Below, piece after piece: positions 1 to 6,583 of a DNA stretch of 6,583 nucleotides; position 1 is the stretch's first letter; every line of letters begins with the position of its first letter. Location of the stretch: contig JAEWEX010000441.1 of the NCBI GenBank assembly GCA_023389135.1, forward strand, positions 1 to 6,583, given 5' to 3'. The notes below the pieces were generated by a model. The model saw only the letters and a program-made list of their open reading frames with translations. It was not told the origin of the DNA and searched no databases. The stretch is from Pseudomonadota bacterium (GTDB taxonomy: Bacteria; Pseudomonadota; Alphaproteobacteria; Rhizobiales; Methylopilaceae). A program made the position numbers and the translations under genes.

Positions 1-84
1 GCCATCATGGGCGCGCTGTCGCTGTACCTGAACTTCATCAACATGTTCACGATGCTGCTGTCGCTGTTCGGCAACCGCGAGTGA
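1..84 (+). CDS. C-terminal end of a probable Bax inhibitor-1/YccA-family membrane protein (partial)
   Basis: Only the last 27 codons and the TGA stop (82-84) are in the window; frame 1 is open from the first base. The translated tail, AIMGALSLYLNFINMFTMLL followed by SLFGNRE, is a hydrophobic segment with the GALxLYLxFINxFxxLLxLFG pattern that ends Bax inhibitor-1 (TEGT/YbhL/YccA) proteins. These are multi-pass inner-membrane proteins of about 230-250 residues, linked in various members to ion leak or to control of membrane proteases. The rest of the gene lies upstream of the window, so its start, length and operon cannot be judged. It converges on leuC and is followed by a strong hairpin terminator. 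The family call rests on this short tail alone, so another small membrane protein is possible. Confidence 0.72.
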   Translation, partial: AIMGALSLYLNFINMFTMLLSLFGNRE

Positions 85-92
85 GCTGAAGC

Positions 93-109
93 TTCAGGCA
101 TCGCCTGAA
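93..109 (+). other. Small 7-bp hairpin upstream of the terminator
   Basis: TTCAGGC (93-99) and GCCTGAA (103-109) are a perfect 7-bp inverted repeat around a 3-nt loop (ATC). It begins 9 bases after the stop codon of the upstream gene and ends 4 bases before the main terminator stem. It has no T-run of its own. It may help protect the 3' end of the transcript or pause polymerase, but that is inference. Confidence 0.45.
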
Positions 110-113
110 ACGG

Positions 114-143
114 AAAGGCCCCGGAGCGATCCGGGGCCTTTTT
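114..143 (+). terminator. Rho-independent terminator, possibly bidirectional
   Basis: A perfect 12-bp stem, AAAGGCCCCGGA (114-125) with TCCGGGGCCTTT (130-141), encloses a GCGA loop, a GNRA-type tetraloop. TTT of the right arm plus two more T (142-143) give a five-T run (139-143) on the plus strand. It ends the transcript of the membrane protein gene at 1-84. Read on the minus strand the same stem lies 42 bases past the leuC stop but has only three T, so it may stop leuC transcripts less efficiently. Confidence 0.9.
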
Positions 144-185
144 CGTCGTGCAGGGTTGCCGTTGGCCGCCGCGGCGGCTCGACCG

Positions 186-1595
186 TCAGCCGCGCCAGTC
201 GCGGATGTCGACGAAGCGGCCCGCGACCGCCGCCGCCGCCGCCATGGCCGGCGACACCAGATGCGTGCGGCCCTTGAAGCCCTGGCGTCCCTCGAAGTTG
301 CGGTTCGAGGTCGAGGCGCAGCGCTCCTCGGGCGACAGCTTGTCCGGGTTCATGCCCAGGCACATCGAGCAGCCCGGCTCGCGCCACTCGAAGCCGGCCT
401 GCTTGAAGATCAGGTCCAGCCCCTCGGCCTCGGCCTGCGCCTTCACCAGGCCGGAGCCCGGCACCACCATGCCGCCGACGCCCTCGGCGATGCGGCGGCC
501 CTCGAGGATCTTCGCGGCCGCCCGCAGATCCTCGATGCGGCCGTTGGTGCACGAGCCGATGAAGACGCGGTCGATGGCGATGTCGGTGATCTTCGTGCCG
601 GCGGTCAGGCCCATATAGGCCAGGGCGCGGCGCTTGGACTCGCGCTTGTTCTCGTCGGCGATGGCTTCCGGATCCGGCACGGTGCCGGTGACGGAGACCA
701 CATCCTCCGGGCTCGTGCCCCAGGAGACGATGGGCGGCAGGTTGGCCGCATCCAGCGTGACGACACGGTCGAAATGCGCGCCGTCGTCGGTGTGCAGCGT
801 GCGCCAGTACGCCAGCGCCTGCTCGAACGCCTCGCCCTTCGGCGCGCGCGGCTTGTCCCTGATATAGGCGAAGGTGGTCTCGTCCGGCGCGATCAGCCCG
901 GCGCGGGCGCCGCCCTCGATGGACATGTTGCACACCGTCATGCGGCCCTCCATGGAGAGCGCACGGATCGCCTCGCCGGCATACTCGATCACCGAGCCGG
1001 TGCCGCCGGCGGTGCCGATCTCGCCGATGATGGCCAGGATGATGTCCTTGGCGCCGACGCCTTCGGGGGCGACCCCGTCGACGCGCACCAGCATGTTCTT
1101 CGCCTTCTTCTGGATCAGCGTCTGGGTGGCGAGCACGTGCTCGACCTCCGAGGTGCCGATGCCGTGGGCGAGCGCGCCGCAGGCGCCGTGGGTGGAGGTG
1201 TGGCTGTCGCCGCAGACGATGGTCATGCCCGGCAGGGTGAAGCCCTGCTCCGGCCCGACCACGTGGACGATGCCCTGGCGGCGGTCGAACTCGTCGAAAT
1301 ACTCGACGCCGAAATCGGCCGCGTTCTCGGCCAGCGCCGCGATCTGGGTCGCGCTCTCGGGATCCTCGTTGGGCAGGCTGCGGTCGGTGGTCGGCACGTT
1401 GTGGTCCACCACCGCCAGCGTCCGCGCCGGCGAATGGACCTTGCGGCCGGCCGTGCGCAGGCCCTCGAAGGCCTGCGGGCTCGTCGCCTCGTGGACGAGG
1501 TGGCGGTCGATGTAGATCAGGCAGGTGCCGTCGTCCTGGGTGTCGACGACGTGGTCGTCCCAGATCTTGTCGTAGAGCGTGCGGGCCTTGGTCAT
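186..1595 (-). CDS. leuC: 3-isopropylmalate dehydratase large subunit (isopropylmalate isomerase)
   Basis: LeuC pairs with the small subunit LeuD to isomerise 2-isopropylmalate to 3-isopropylmalate through 2-isopropylmaleate, the second step committed to leucine synthesis, in the cytoplasm. The 469-residue product is close to the E. coli length of 466 and aligns end to end: [11 protein letters not shown] near the start, IDRHLVHE, the aconitase-family block [11 protein letters not shown] (about residues 128-137), [13 protein letters not shown] and PGCSMC. The three [4Fe-4S] ligands are Cys349, Cys409 and Cys412, each two past the E. coli positions. I chose the ATG at 1595 because [10 protein letters not shown] fits the family start. 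An in-frame ATG at 1616, seven codons upstream, has a better Shine-Dalgarno (AGGA at 1630-1627, 10-nt spacing) and may be the real start; a GTG at 1667 is less likely. No leuD follows: the next gene downstream is convergent, so LeuD must be encoded elsewhere. Confidence 0.97.
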   Translation of the reverse strand: MTKARTLYDKIWDDHVVDTQDDGTCLIYIDRHLVHEATSPQAFEGLRTAGRKVHSPARTLAVVDHNVPTTDRSLPNEDPESATQIAALAENAADFGVEYFDEFDRRQGIVHVVGPEQGFTLPGMTIVCGDSHTSTHGACGALAHGIGTSEVEHVLATQTLIQKKAKNMLVRVDGVAPEGVGAKDIILAIIGEIGTAGGTGSVIEYAGEAIRALSMEGRMTVCNMSIEGGARAGLIAPDETTFAYIRDKPRAPKGEAFEQALAYWRTLHTDDGAHFDRVVTLDAANLPPIVSWGTSPEDVVSVTGTVPDPEAIADENKRESKRRALAYMGLTAGTKITDIAIDRVFIGSCTNGRIEDLRAAAKILEGRRIAEGVGGMVVPGSGLVKAQAEAEGLDLIFKQAGFEWREPGCSMCLGMNPDKLSPEERCASTSNRNFEGRQGFKGRTHLVSPAMAAAAAVAGRFVDIRDWRG

Positions 1596-1616
1596 CTCGG
1601 TGGTTCTCGTGGGCAT

Positions 1617-2035
1617 TGGGTGTCCGTCCTGGCCGGCGGCGCGGGCGCCTGATGCGGGGCGCTGCACGTGGCCGCCACGGCCGTGGGTCGATCCCCGTCC
1701 GGGGGGATCAGCCGCGGGCGAGCCCCGCCGCGTCCGATGCGGTCAGCCGCCCGAAGAAGCGCGCCGGCATCCGCACATGGTCGCCGATCCCGGCGAAGTC
1801 CAGCGTCGAGCGCGCGAACGGGCGCGCCGCCGGGCACGGCTCGGCACGGGAACGGGAGCGGGCGGACCGGCGGCAATCCATGGCGATCTTGTAACAGGTC
1901 GAAACTGGCGCGACAACGCGCGCCGCGGCGGCCGTTCGGCCAGCCGGGACGCGTCTCGCGCACCGGCTCGTGCATTGACCGCCGCCGCGGCCTCTGGCAG
2001 GCCTTGCCGCAGCCTTCGCGGAGGATGAGACGCCG
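1617..2035. other. Divergent intergenic region between leuC and ispG
   Basis: About 420 bp (440 if leuC starts at 1595) with no gene I can support. It holds a candidate leuC promoter (1888-1916, minus) in the only AT-richer patch. It also has a hairpin of GATCCCC (1690-1696) with GGGGATC (1703-1709), and three short repeats (CGTGG 1667-1671, CCACG 1675-1679, CGTGG 1682-1686) that could form alternative minus-strand hairpins. A minus-strand open frame at 1881-1708 (57 codons, Arg-rich) is possible but unproven. For ispG, a TTGACC at 1975-1980 resembles a -35 box, but nothing like a -10 lies 16-18 bases on. The ispG Shine-Dalgarno GGAGG is at 2020-2024. Confidence 0.6.
1888..1916 (-). promoter_or_regulatory. 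Candidate sigma-70-type promoter for leuC
   Basis: On the minus strand TTGTCG (1916-1911) is followed after exactly 17 bases by TACAAG (1893-1888). Each box matches the housekeeping consensus at four of six positions. It lies in an AT-richer patch of an otherwise very GC-rich gap. Transcription would begin near 1881 and give a leader of about 265-285 nt before leuC. The plus strand also reads TTGTAA-N17-GACAAC here (1889-1917), a weaker possible promoter toward ispG. Confidence 0.4.
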
Positions 2036-3289
2036 ATGGAGATCGCCCGCATCGACGATCCGAGGAAGCCGACGGTCGCGGTGCGCGTCGGCGGGGTGAC
2101 CGTCGGCGGCGGCGCCCCGGTCGTGGTGCAGTCCATGACCAACACCGACACGGCCGACATCGAGGCGACCGTCGCCCAGACCGCGGCGCTGGCGCGGGCC
2201 GGCTCCGAGATGGTGCGCATCACCGTCGACCGCGACGAGGCCGCCGCCGCCGTGCCCCACATCAGGGAGCGGCTGGACCGCATGGGCGTGTCCGTGCCGC
2301 TGGTCGGCGACTTCCACTATATCGGCCACAAGCTGCTGGCGGACCATCCCGCCTGCGCCGGGGCGCTGGCGAAATACCGGATCAATCCGGGCAATGTCGG
2401 CTTCCGGGAGAAGAAGGACCGGCAGTTCGGCCAGATCGTCGAGATCGCGCTCGCCCATGACAAGCCGGTGCGCATCGGCGGCAACTGGGGCTCGCTGGAC
2501 GCCGAGCTTCTGACCCACATGATGGACGAGAACGCCCGGTCGGCCGCCCCGCTGGATGCGCGCGGCGTCACCCGGGAGGCGCTGGTGGCCTCGGTGCTGA
2601 TGTCGGCGGCGCGCGCGGAGGAGCTTGGCATGGGCCGCGACCGCATCATCCTGTCGGCCAAGGTCTCGGCCGTGCAGGACCTGATCGCGGTCTACCGCAT
2701 GCTGGCGTCCCGCACCGACCATGCGCTGCATCTGGGCCTCACCGAGGCCGGCATGGGCACCAAGGGCATCGTCGCATCCGCCGCCGCCATGGCCGTGGTG
2801 CTGCAGGAGGGCATCGGCGACACCGTCCGCGTCTCGCTGACGCCCGAGCCCGGGGGCGACCGCACCCGCGAGGTGCAGGTGGCGCAGGAGTTGCTGCAGA
2901 CCATGGGGCTGCGGAGCTTCGTGCCGCTGGTGGCGGCGTGCCCCGGCTGCGGGCGCACCACGTCAACCGTGTTCCAGGAACTGGCCCAGGAGGTCCAGGG
3001 CTACATCCGCGACAGCATGCCTGTCTGGAAGACGCGCTATCCCGGCGTCGAGGCGCTGAACGTCGCGGTGATGGGCTGCATCGTCAACGGGCCGGGCGAA
3101 TCCAAGCATGCCGACATCGGCATCTCGCTGCCCGGCACCGGAGAGGCCCCCACCGCCCCGGTGTTCGTGGACGGCCGCAAGGTCGCGACCCTGAGGGGAC
3201 CGACGCTGGTCGCCGACTTCAAGAAGATGGTCGACGACTATGTGGAGCGCCGCTACGGCGCGGCGGCCCGCACCGACGCGGCGGAGTAG
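2036..3289 (+). CDS. ispG: 4-hydroxy-3-methylbut-2-en-1-yl diphosphate synthase (MEP pathway)
   Basis: IspG (GcpE) reductively opens 2-C-methyl-D-erythritol 2,4-cyclodiphosphate to HMBPP, the penultimate step of the MEP route to isoprenoid precursors (quinones, hopanoids, carotenoids, undecaprenyl carriers). It is a cytoplasmic [4Fe-4S] enzyme, fed by flavodoxin or ferredoxin. The 417 residues show the N-terminal TIM-barrel block [18 protein letters not shown] (about 29-46), RINPGNVGF (115-123), and the C-terminal cluster domain with ACPGCGRT and GCIVNGPGE. The cluster ligands are Cys302, Cys305, Cys348 and Glu355. It is longer than E. coli IspG (372) because of the extended stretch around the cluster domain common in alphaproteobacterial forms. 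The ATG at 2036 has GGAGG at 2020-2024, a rather long 11-nt spacing, and the protein begins in register with the family. No promoter is convincing. Its stop is 10 bp from the convergent bphP stop. Confidence 0.97.
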   Translation: MEIARIDDPRKPTVAVRVGGVTVGGGAPVVVQSMTNTDTADIEATVAQTAALARAGSEMVRITVDRDEAAAAVPHIRERLDRMGVSVPLVGDFHYIGHKLLADHPACAGALAKYRINPGNVGFREKKDRQFGQIVEIALAHDKPVRIGGNWGSLDAELLTHMMDENARSAAPLDARGVTREALVASVLMSAARAEELGMGRDRIILSAKVSAVQDLIAVYRMLASRTDHALHLGLTEAGMGTKGIVASAAAMAVVLQEGIGDTVRVSLTPEPGGDRTREVQVAQELLQTMGLRSFVPLVAACPGCGRTTSTVFQELAQEVQGYIRDSMPVWKTRYPGVEALNVAVMGCIVNGPGESKHADIGISLPGTGEAPTAPVFVDGRKVATLRGPTLVADFKKMVDDYVERRYGAAARTDAAE

Positions 3290-3299
3290 CCCCGCGTCC

Positions 3300-5456
3300 T
3301 CAGACGCCGGGCGCCTCGACGGGCGCCGTCACGATCACCCTCAGCCCCGGCTCGTTGCTGGCTTCCGTGATTTCGCCCGACAGCCGCTCGACCATGGTGT
3401 CGAGCATGCGGGTGCCGAAACCCTTGCGCGTCAGCGTCTTGCCGGAACCGCGGTCGGCGACCACCAGGCGGAAGCGGTTCTGGTGCTGCTCCAGCGTCAC
3501 CGAGATCGGTCCGGGCGCGCCGCCATAGGCGTATTTGGTCGCGTTGATGACCAGCTCGGTCAGGATCAGCCCGACATGGATGGCGCGGTCGGCCATCATG
3601 ACCATGGGGGCCAGATAGAGCTTCAGGTGGTCGTGCCACTCCGCGCCCATGGAGGTGCGCAGGTCGGCGCACAGCTCGTCGATGTAGCGGGCGAGGTCCA
3701 CGGTCTCCAGCCGGTCGTCGGTGTAGAGCCGGCGGTGGACGAGGCCGACGGCGGTGAGCCGGCGCTGCGCCTCCAGCAGGTGCTCGGCAAGTTCCGGCTC
3801 CGCCAGCGAGCGCGCCTGCAGGCCGAGAAACGCGGACACGAGCTGGAGGCTGTTCTGGACGCGGTGGTTGATTTCCTTGATCAGGAAGTCCTTCTGCTCC
3901 AGCAGCAGCTCCTTGTCCGCCACGGTGCCGGCGAGTTCGCGGTTCAGGTCGCGGAGGCGCCGGTTGCGGCGCGCCTCGAACATGGCGTTGCGGAGCCGTG
4001 TCGCGGCCTCGATCTCGCCCAGCGTCCACTGGTCGGACCGGCCGCGCACCTCGTCGGACCACGCCTCGAACGAGGAGCGCGGGGTCAGCGCGGCCTGCGG
4101 GTCCGCCGTGACGTCCTTGTGGGGGTTGCCCGCCCAGTTCACCACCTCGACCTGCTCGGGCCGGAACCACATCAGCGTGGTCGGCTCGTCGGTGGCCATG
4201 GTGGTGGCGAGGAGGCCGCTGGCTGTGGCGGCGAGGCCGGCCGCCGCCGGCAACTCCTCGGCGAGCGTGCGTGTGGCGAAGGGCGAAAGCCGCGAGCGCG
4301 GCGCGACCCAGGCGGCGATCTCCAGGATCTCTCCCCGCCGCGGGCACCGGCCGGTGGAAAACACCTCGCCGCCCTGGACGGCTGCAAAGCCGCTGGCGTC
4401 CAGCATCCGGCAGATGTCCGGCCCGGTGCCGTCGAACAGCCCGGCCAGCGTGCCCTCGCTGCCGAGCCGGCCGACCACCAGGTCCTCCGCCGCGCGCAGG
4501 CGCACCCGCTCGCGATAGGTCTCGGCGTCCTCCTTCGACTTGATCTGGCGCGCGAGGCCGCTGGCCAGCGTCCGGCATGCCATGCGCGTGTCGAAGGAGA
4601 GCCCCCTGGGCGTGGCGTTGTGGCAGGCGATCAGGCCCCACAGCAGCCCGTCCTTGACGATGGAGACAGAGGCCGACGCGGCGACCCCCATGTTGCGCAT
4701 GTATTGCAGGTGGACCGGCGACACGCTGCGCAGCGCCGCATCGCTGAGGTCGAGCCCGCGCCAGGCCGCATCGGGCCGCAGCGGCGCCGGTGCGTAGTGG
4801 ACGTCCGGGATGACGCGCACGCGGTTGCGGACGTACAGCGCCCGCGCCTGGCGCGGGATGTCCGATGCGGGAAAGTGATGGTTGAGGAACGAGGCGAGGT
4901 CCGACGCCACGCTCTCCGCCAGCACCACGCCGCTCTCGTTCTCGAGGAAGCGGTAGACCATGATGCGGTCGAAGCCGGTGAGGCGGCGGAACGCGACCGC
5001 CGCGGCCGAGCACAGCGCGGGCAGGTCGCCTGCGCGCTCGAAGGTGGCGCCGGCCGCCTCGATGGCCGACAGCACCGAGACCGCGGACGGCCGCTGCTGC
5101 GCCGCCGGCTCCAGTTCCACCACCAGCCTGCCGCCGGAGAGGTGGGCGCTGGCGTCGAACGTCTCGTGACGGCCCTGGACCGAATCCAGCGTCAGCATGG
5201 CCGCCTCGCCGGAGGCGAGCGTTGCCATCCCAGGCCCGCCATCCTTGCCGAGCAGGGCCGCAAGCGGCCGGCCGAGCCAGTCGTCGGACAGCCGGCCCTC
5301 GATGTCTCCGGCCCCCGCGACGACCTCCATGGTGGAGATGTCGGCGACCAGGAGCAGCCCGTGAGGCTGGATGGAGCCCGGGATGTGGATCGGTTCGCGG
5401 TCGCAAACGGAAAGGTCGAACTCGGGCTCGGAGACCCGCTGGTTGGTCTTGCTCAA
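3300..5456 (-). CDS. bphP: Bacteriophytochrome sensor histidine kinase (PAS-GAF-PHY-HisKA_2/HATPase)
   Basis: This red/far-red photoreceptor should bind biliverdin and control autophosphorylation of a C-terminal histidine kinase. The 718 residues show the whole bacteriophytochrome plan. A PAS domain has Cys18 in VCDREPIHIPGSIQPHG, the site of the biliverdin thioether bond. A GAF domain (about 135-305) has Tyr168 in VYRF, the DIP motif (Asp199-Pro201), His249 in SPVHLQYMRNMGV and His279 in LIACHN. A PHY domain (about 315-490) has WAGNP and the tongue motif PRSSF (459-463). A coiled-coil linker (about 490-525) leads to the kinase: EINHRVQNSLQLV with phospho-acceptor His531, the N box ELVINATKYAY (Asn638), and DRGSG and GFGTRM in the ATP lid. 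The H box fits HisKA_2 best, with the related HWE family as alternative. There is no receiver domain, membrane segment or signal peptide. The start is TTG, with an in-frame TGA two codons upstream. No heme oxygenase or response regulator gene is nearby. Confidence 0.96.
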   Translation of the reverse strand: MSKTNQRVSEPEFDLSVCDREPIHIPGSIQPHGLLLVADISTMEVVAGAGDIEGRLSDDWLGRPLAALLGKDGGPGMATLASGEAAMLTLDSVQGRHETFDASAHLSGGRLVVELEPAAQQRPSAVSVLSAIEAAGATFERAGDLPALCSAAAVAFRRLTGFDRIMVYRFLENESGVVLAESVASDLASFLNHHFPASDIPRQARALYVRNRVRVIPDVHYAPAPLRPDAAWRGLDLSDAALRSVSPVHLQYMRNMGVAASASVSIVKDGLLWGLIACHNATPRGLSFDTRMACRTLASGLARQIKSKEDAETYRERVRLRAAEDLVVGRLGSEGTLAGLFDGTGPDICRMLDASGFAAVQGGEVFSTGRCPRRGEILEIAAWVAPRSRLSPFATRTLAEELPAAAGLAATASGLLATTMATDEPTTLMWFRPEQVEVVNWAGNPHKDVTADPQAALTPRSSFEAWSDEVRGRSDQWTLGEIEAATRLRNAMFEARRNRRLRDLNRELAGTVADKELLLEQKDFLIKEINHRVQNSLQLVSAFLGLQARSLAEPELAEHLLEAQRRLTAVGLVHRRLYTDDRLETVDLARYIDELCADLRTSMGAEWHDHLKLYLAPMVMMADRAIHVGLILTELVINATKYAYGGAPGPISVTLEQHQNRFRLVVADRGSGKTLTRKGFGTRMLDTMVERLSGEITEASNEPGLRVIVTAPVEAPGV

Positions 5457-5468
5457 ACGTCACGCCTC
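5454..5468 (-). promoter_or_regulatory. Shine-Dalgarno and TTG start codon of bphP
   Basis: Minus strand: GAGG (5468-5465), 8 bases, then TTG (5456-5454). The frame has a TGA two codons before this TTG, so translation cannot begin further upstream. The next in-frame Met is residue 43, beyond the chromophore Cys18. The TTG is therefore the only start that gives a photoactive protein with a good ribosome site. Confidence 0.8.
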
Positions 5469-5547
5469 GGGGGCCGGCGGTCGCGAGCGCGATAACCGGA
5501 TCAAGAATGCCAGTGCCCGGAGCTCCGACGGAGGCTCCCCCGTTCGG

Positions 5548-5577
5548 AATATAGGCAAAGCGCGGGCGATTTGTCGA
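5548..5577 (-). promoter_or_regulatory. Near-consensus sigma-70-type promoter for bphP
   Basis: On the minus strand TCGACA (5577-5572) and TATATT (5553-5548) are 18 bases apart. Each matches the TTGACA / TATAAT consensus at five of six positions. The TATA-like patch stands out sharply from its GC-rich surroundings. Transcription would start near 5541 and leave a leader of about 85 nt before the TTG start of bphP. Confidence 0.6.
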
Positions 5578-5656
5578 CGGGCGCCGGTAATCGCTTCGGA
5601 TGCGCGGCTACGGAGAGCGGCGGAGTGCGCCCGATCGGCCGGGGTCCGTGCCGAAC

Positions 5657-5685
5657 TTGACTCGGCGCCGTCCCTCGCGCCTAAC
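5657..5685 (+). promoter_or_regulatory. Weak candidate promoter for accA
   Basis: TTGACT (5657-5662) is a five-of-six match to the -35 consensus. The base-paired spacing of 17 places CCTAAC (5680-5685) at the -10 position, matching only three of six. The start would fall near 5692, about 45 nt before accA. The good -35 and the position support it; the poor -10 leaves it unproven. Confidence 0.33.
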
Positions 5686-5702
5686 TCCGCGCCCGATTGA
5701 GG

Positions 5703-5717
5703 GGCCGCGCTGCGGCC
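5703..5717 (+). other. Small hairpin in the presumed accA leader
   Basis: GGCCGC (5703-5708) and GCGGCC (5712-5717) form a perfect 6-bp stem with loop GCT. It ends 19 bases before the accA ATG, close upstream of its weak ribosome site GGGA (5728-5731). In DNA this GC-rich such repeats arise easily by chance, so a regulatory role is only a possibility. Confidence 0.3.
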
Positions 5718-5736
5718 GGAACGGCTCGGGACGATC

Positions 5737-6583
5737 ATGCGCAGCTATCTCGACTTCGAAAAGCCGGTCGCCGAGCTGGAGGCCAAGATCGCGGAGCTCA
5801 AGGCGCTGGGCGACGGCGACGAGACCGTGGTCATCGACGAGGAGGTCGAGCGTCTCCGCAGCCGCGCCGGCGAGGCGCTGGCCGACCTCTATTCCGAGCT
5901 CACCCCCTGGCAGAAGACGCTGGTGGCGCGGCACCCCAACCGGCCGCACTTCTCCGACTACGTGAAGGCGCTGGTGGACGACTTCACGCCGCTGGCGGGC
6001 GACCGCAAGTTCGGCGAGGACGCGGCCATCATGGGCGGGCTCGGGCGCTTCCGCGGCCAGCCGGCCATGTTCATCGGCCATGAGCGCGGCTCCGACACCG
6101 ACAGCCGGCTGCGGCACAATTTCGGCATGGCGCGGCCCGAGGGCTACCGCAAGGCGGTGCGCCTGTTCGAGCTGGCCGACCGGTTCGACGTTCCCGTGGT
6201 GAGCCTGGTGGACACCGCCGGCGCCTATCCCGGCGTCAACGCCGAGGAACGCGGCCAGGCGGAGGCGATCGCGCGCTCCACGGACGCTTGCCTCGGCCTA
6301 GGCGTGCCCAACGTCGCCATCGTGATCGGGGAGGGCGGCTCCGGCGGCGCCATCGCCATCGCCACCGCCAACCGGGTGTTCATGCTGGAGCATGCGATCT
6401 ATTCGGTGATCTCGCCGGAGGGCGCCGCCTCGATCCTGTGGCGCGATTCCACCCGCGCCCCGGAGGCCGCCTCCAGCCTCAAGATCACCGCCCAGGACCT
6501 GCAGCGGCTCAAGGTGATCGACGGCGTCATCGCCGAGCCCGTGGGCGGCGCCCACCGCGATCCGGACGCGGTGTTCGCCGCCG
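5737..6583 (+). CDS. accA: Acetyl-CoA carboxylase carboxyltransferase subunit alpha (partial, 3' end outside)
   Basis: AccA and AccD form the carboxyltransferase that moves the carboxyl group from biotin carrier AccB to acetyl-CoA, giving malonyl-CoA for fatty acid synthesis in the cytoplasm. The first 282 residues are present; family length is about 315-320, so roughly 35 are missing beyond the window. The N-terminus [18 protein letters not shown] is the characteristic helical start. [19 protein letters not shown], the GHERGSDT loop, DTAGAYPG (159-166), GEGGSGGA (198-205, the acyl-CoA oxyanion-hole region) and [13 protein letters not shown] (225-237) follow in the usual order. The ATG at 5737 has GGGA at 5728-5731 with 5-nt spacing, a modest site, and agrees with the family start. 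It is divergent from bphP. AccB, AccC and AccD are not in the window, as is usual for dispersed proteobacterial acc genes. Confidence 0.97.
   Translation, partial: MRSYLDFEKPVAELEAKIAELKALGDGDETVVIDEEVERLRSRAGEALADLYSELTPWQKTLVARHPNRPHFSDYVKALVDDFTPLAGDRKFGEDAAIMGGLGRFRGQPAMFIGHERGSDTDSRLRHNFGMARPEGYRKAVRLFELADRFDVPVVSLVDTAGAYPGVNAEERGQAEAIARSTDACLGLGVPNVAIVIGEGGSGGAIAIATANRVFMLEHAIYSVISPEGAASILWRDSTRAPEAASSLKITAQDLQRLKVIDGVIAEPVGGAHRDPDAVFAA

Larger units (their letters stand above)
5457..5736. other. Divergent control region between bphP and accA
   Basis: This 280-bp stretch separates the two start codons. I find no gene in it; the open frames crossing it are Arg/Ser-rich and have no recognisable protein. 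It contains a strong candidate promoter for bphP near 5548-5577, a weaker candidate for accA at 5657-5685, and a small hairpin at 5703-5717 ahead of accA. A near-palindrome TCGCGAGCGCGA lies at 5481-5492 inside the presumed bphP leader; with only a 2-nt centre it is more likely a chance GC repeat or a DNA site than an RNA hairpin. Confidence 0.6.

Noticed and set aside
156..1652. A 498-codon plus-strand open frame opposite leuC
   Set aside because: It is antisense to a clear full-length leuC; its Ala/Arg/Gly/Asp-rich translation shows no family motif and is what GC-rich third positions produce on the opposite strand.
1665..1710. Rho-independent terminator ahead of leuC
   Set aside because: GC-rich stems are present but no T-run follows on the minus strand.
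1975..2003. TTGACC as an ispG promoter
   Set aside because: The -35 box is good, but the sequence 17 bases on (CAGGCC) does not resemble a -10 box, so I did not list it as a promoter.
1579..2099. Overlapping plus-strand frames of 90-150 codons upstream of ispG
   Set aside because: Several frames stay open together because of GC bias; the translations are Arg/Pro-rich, lack family motifs and conflict with the intergenic control signals.
3240..5495. A 751-codon plus-strand open frame opposite bphP, and a 736-codon minus-strand frame shifted against it
   Set aside because: Both overlap the fully recognisable phytochrome frame. Their translations are low-complexity Arg/Ala/Gly/Pro-rich text without domains, an effect of high GC.
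5608..6117. A 169-codon minus-strand open frame over the start of accA
   Set aside because: It runs opposite conserved accA codons and resembles no known protein.

Overview
This 6.6 kb window is very GC-rich (roughly 70% by eye) and looks chromosomal. The protein sequences read like an alphaproteobacterium, possibly of the Rhodospirillales type. LeuC opens with [11 protein letters not shown] and IspG is the long form of about 417 residues with CPGCGRT and GCIVNGPGE. There is also a biliverdin-type bacteriophytochrome with an HisKA_2-like kinase. The lineage call is an impression from sequence style, not a search result.

Layout from left to right: (1) the last 27 codons of a plus-strand gene, probably a Bax inhibitor-1/YccA-type membrane protein, followed by two small hairpins, the second a good terminator; (2) leuC on the minus strand, convergent with that gene; (3) an intergenic region of about 420-440 bp between the divergent leuC and ispG, holding a plausible leuC promoter, an unproven 57-codon frame and several GC-rich hairpins; (4) ispG on the plus strand; (5) only 10 bp later, the convergent stop of a complete 718-residue bacteriophytochrome histidine kinase gene (bphP) on the minus strand, which starts at TTG; (6) a 280-bp divergent control region with a near-consensus promoter for bphP and a weaker candidate for accA; (7) accA on the plus strand, cut by the window end after 282 codons.

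Functionally this is mainly core metabolism: leucine synthesis (leuC), isoprenoid precursor synthesis by the MEP pathway (ispG) and the first step of fatty acid synthesis (accA). A red/far-red light sensor is set between them. No heme oxygenase (the biliverdin source), response regulator, leuD or other acc gene is visible, so every gene here depends on partners elsewhere. No tRNA, rRNA, mobile element or CRISPR array was seen. The bphP gene and its control region are the most interesting part; I found no convincing sign of a wholly new system.
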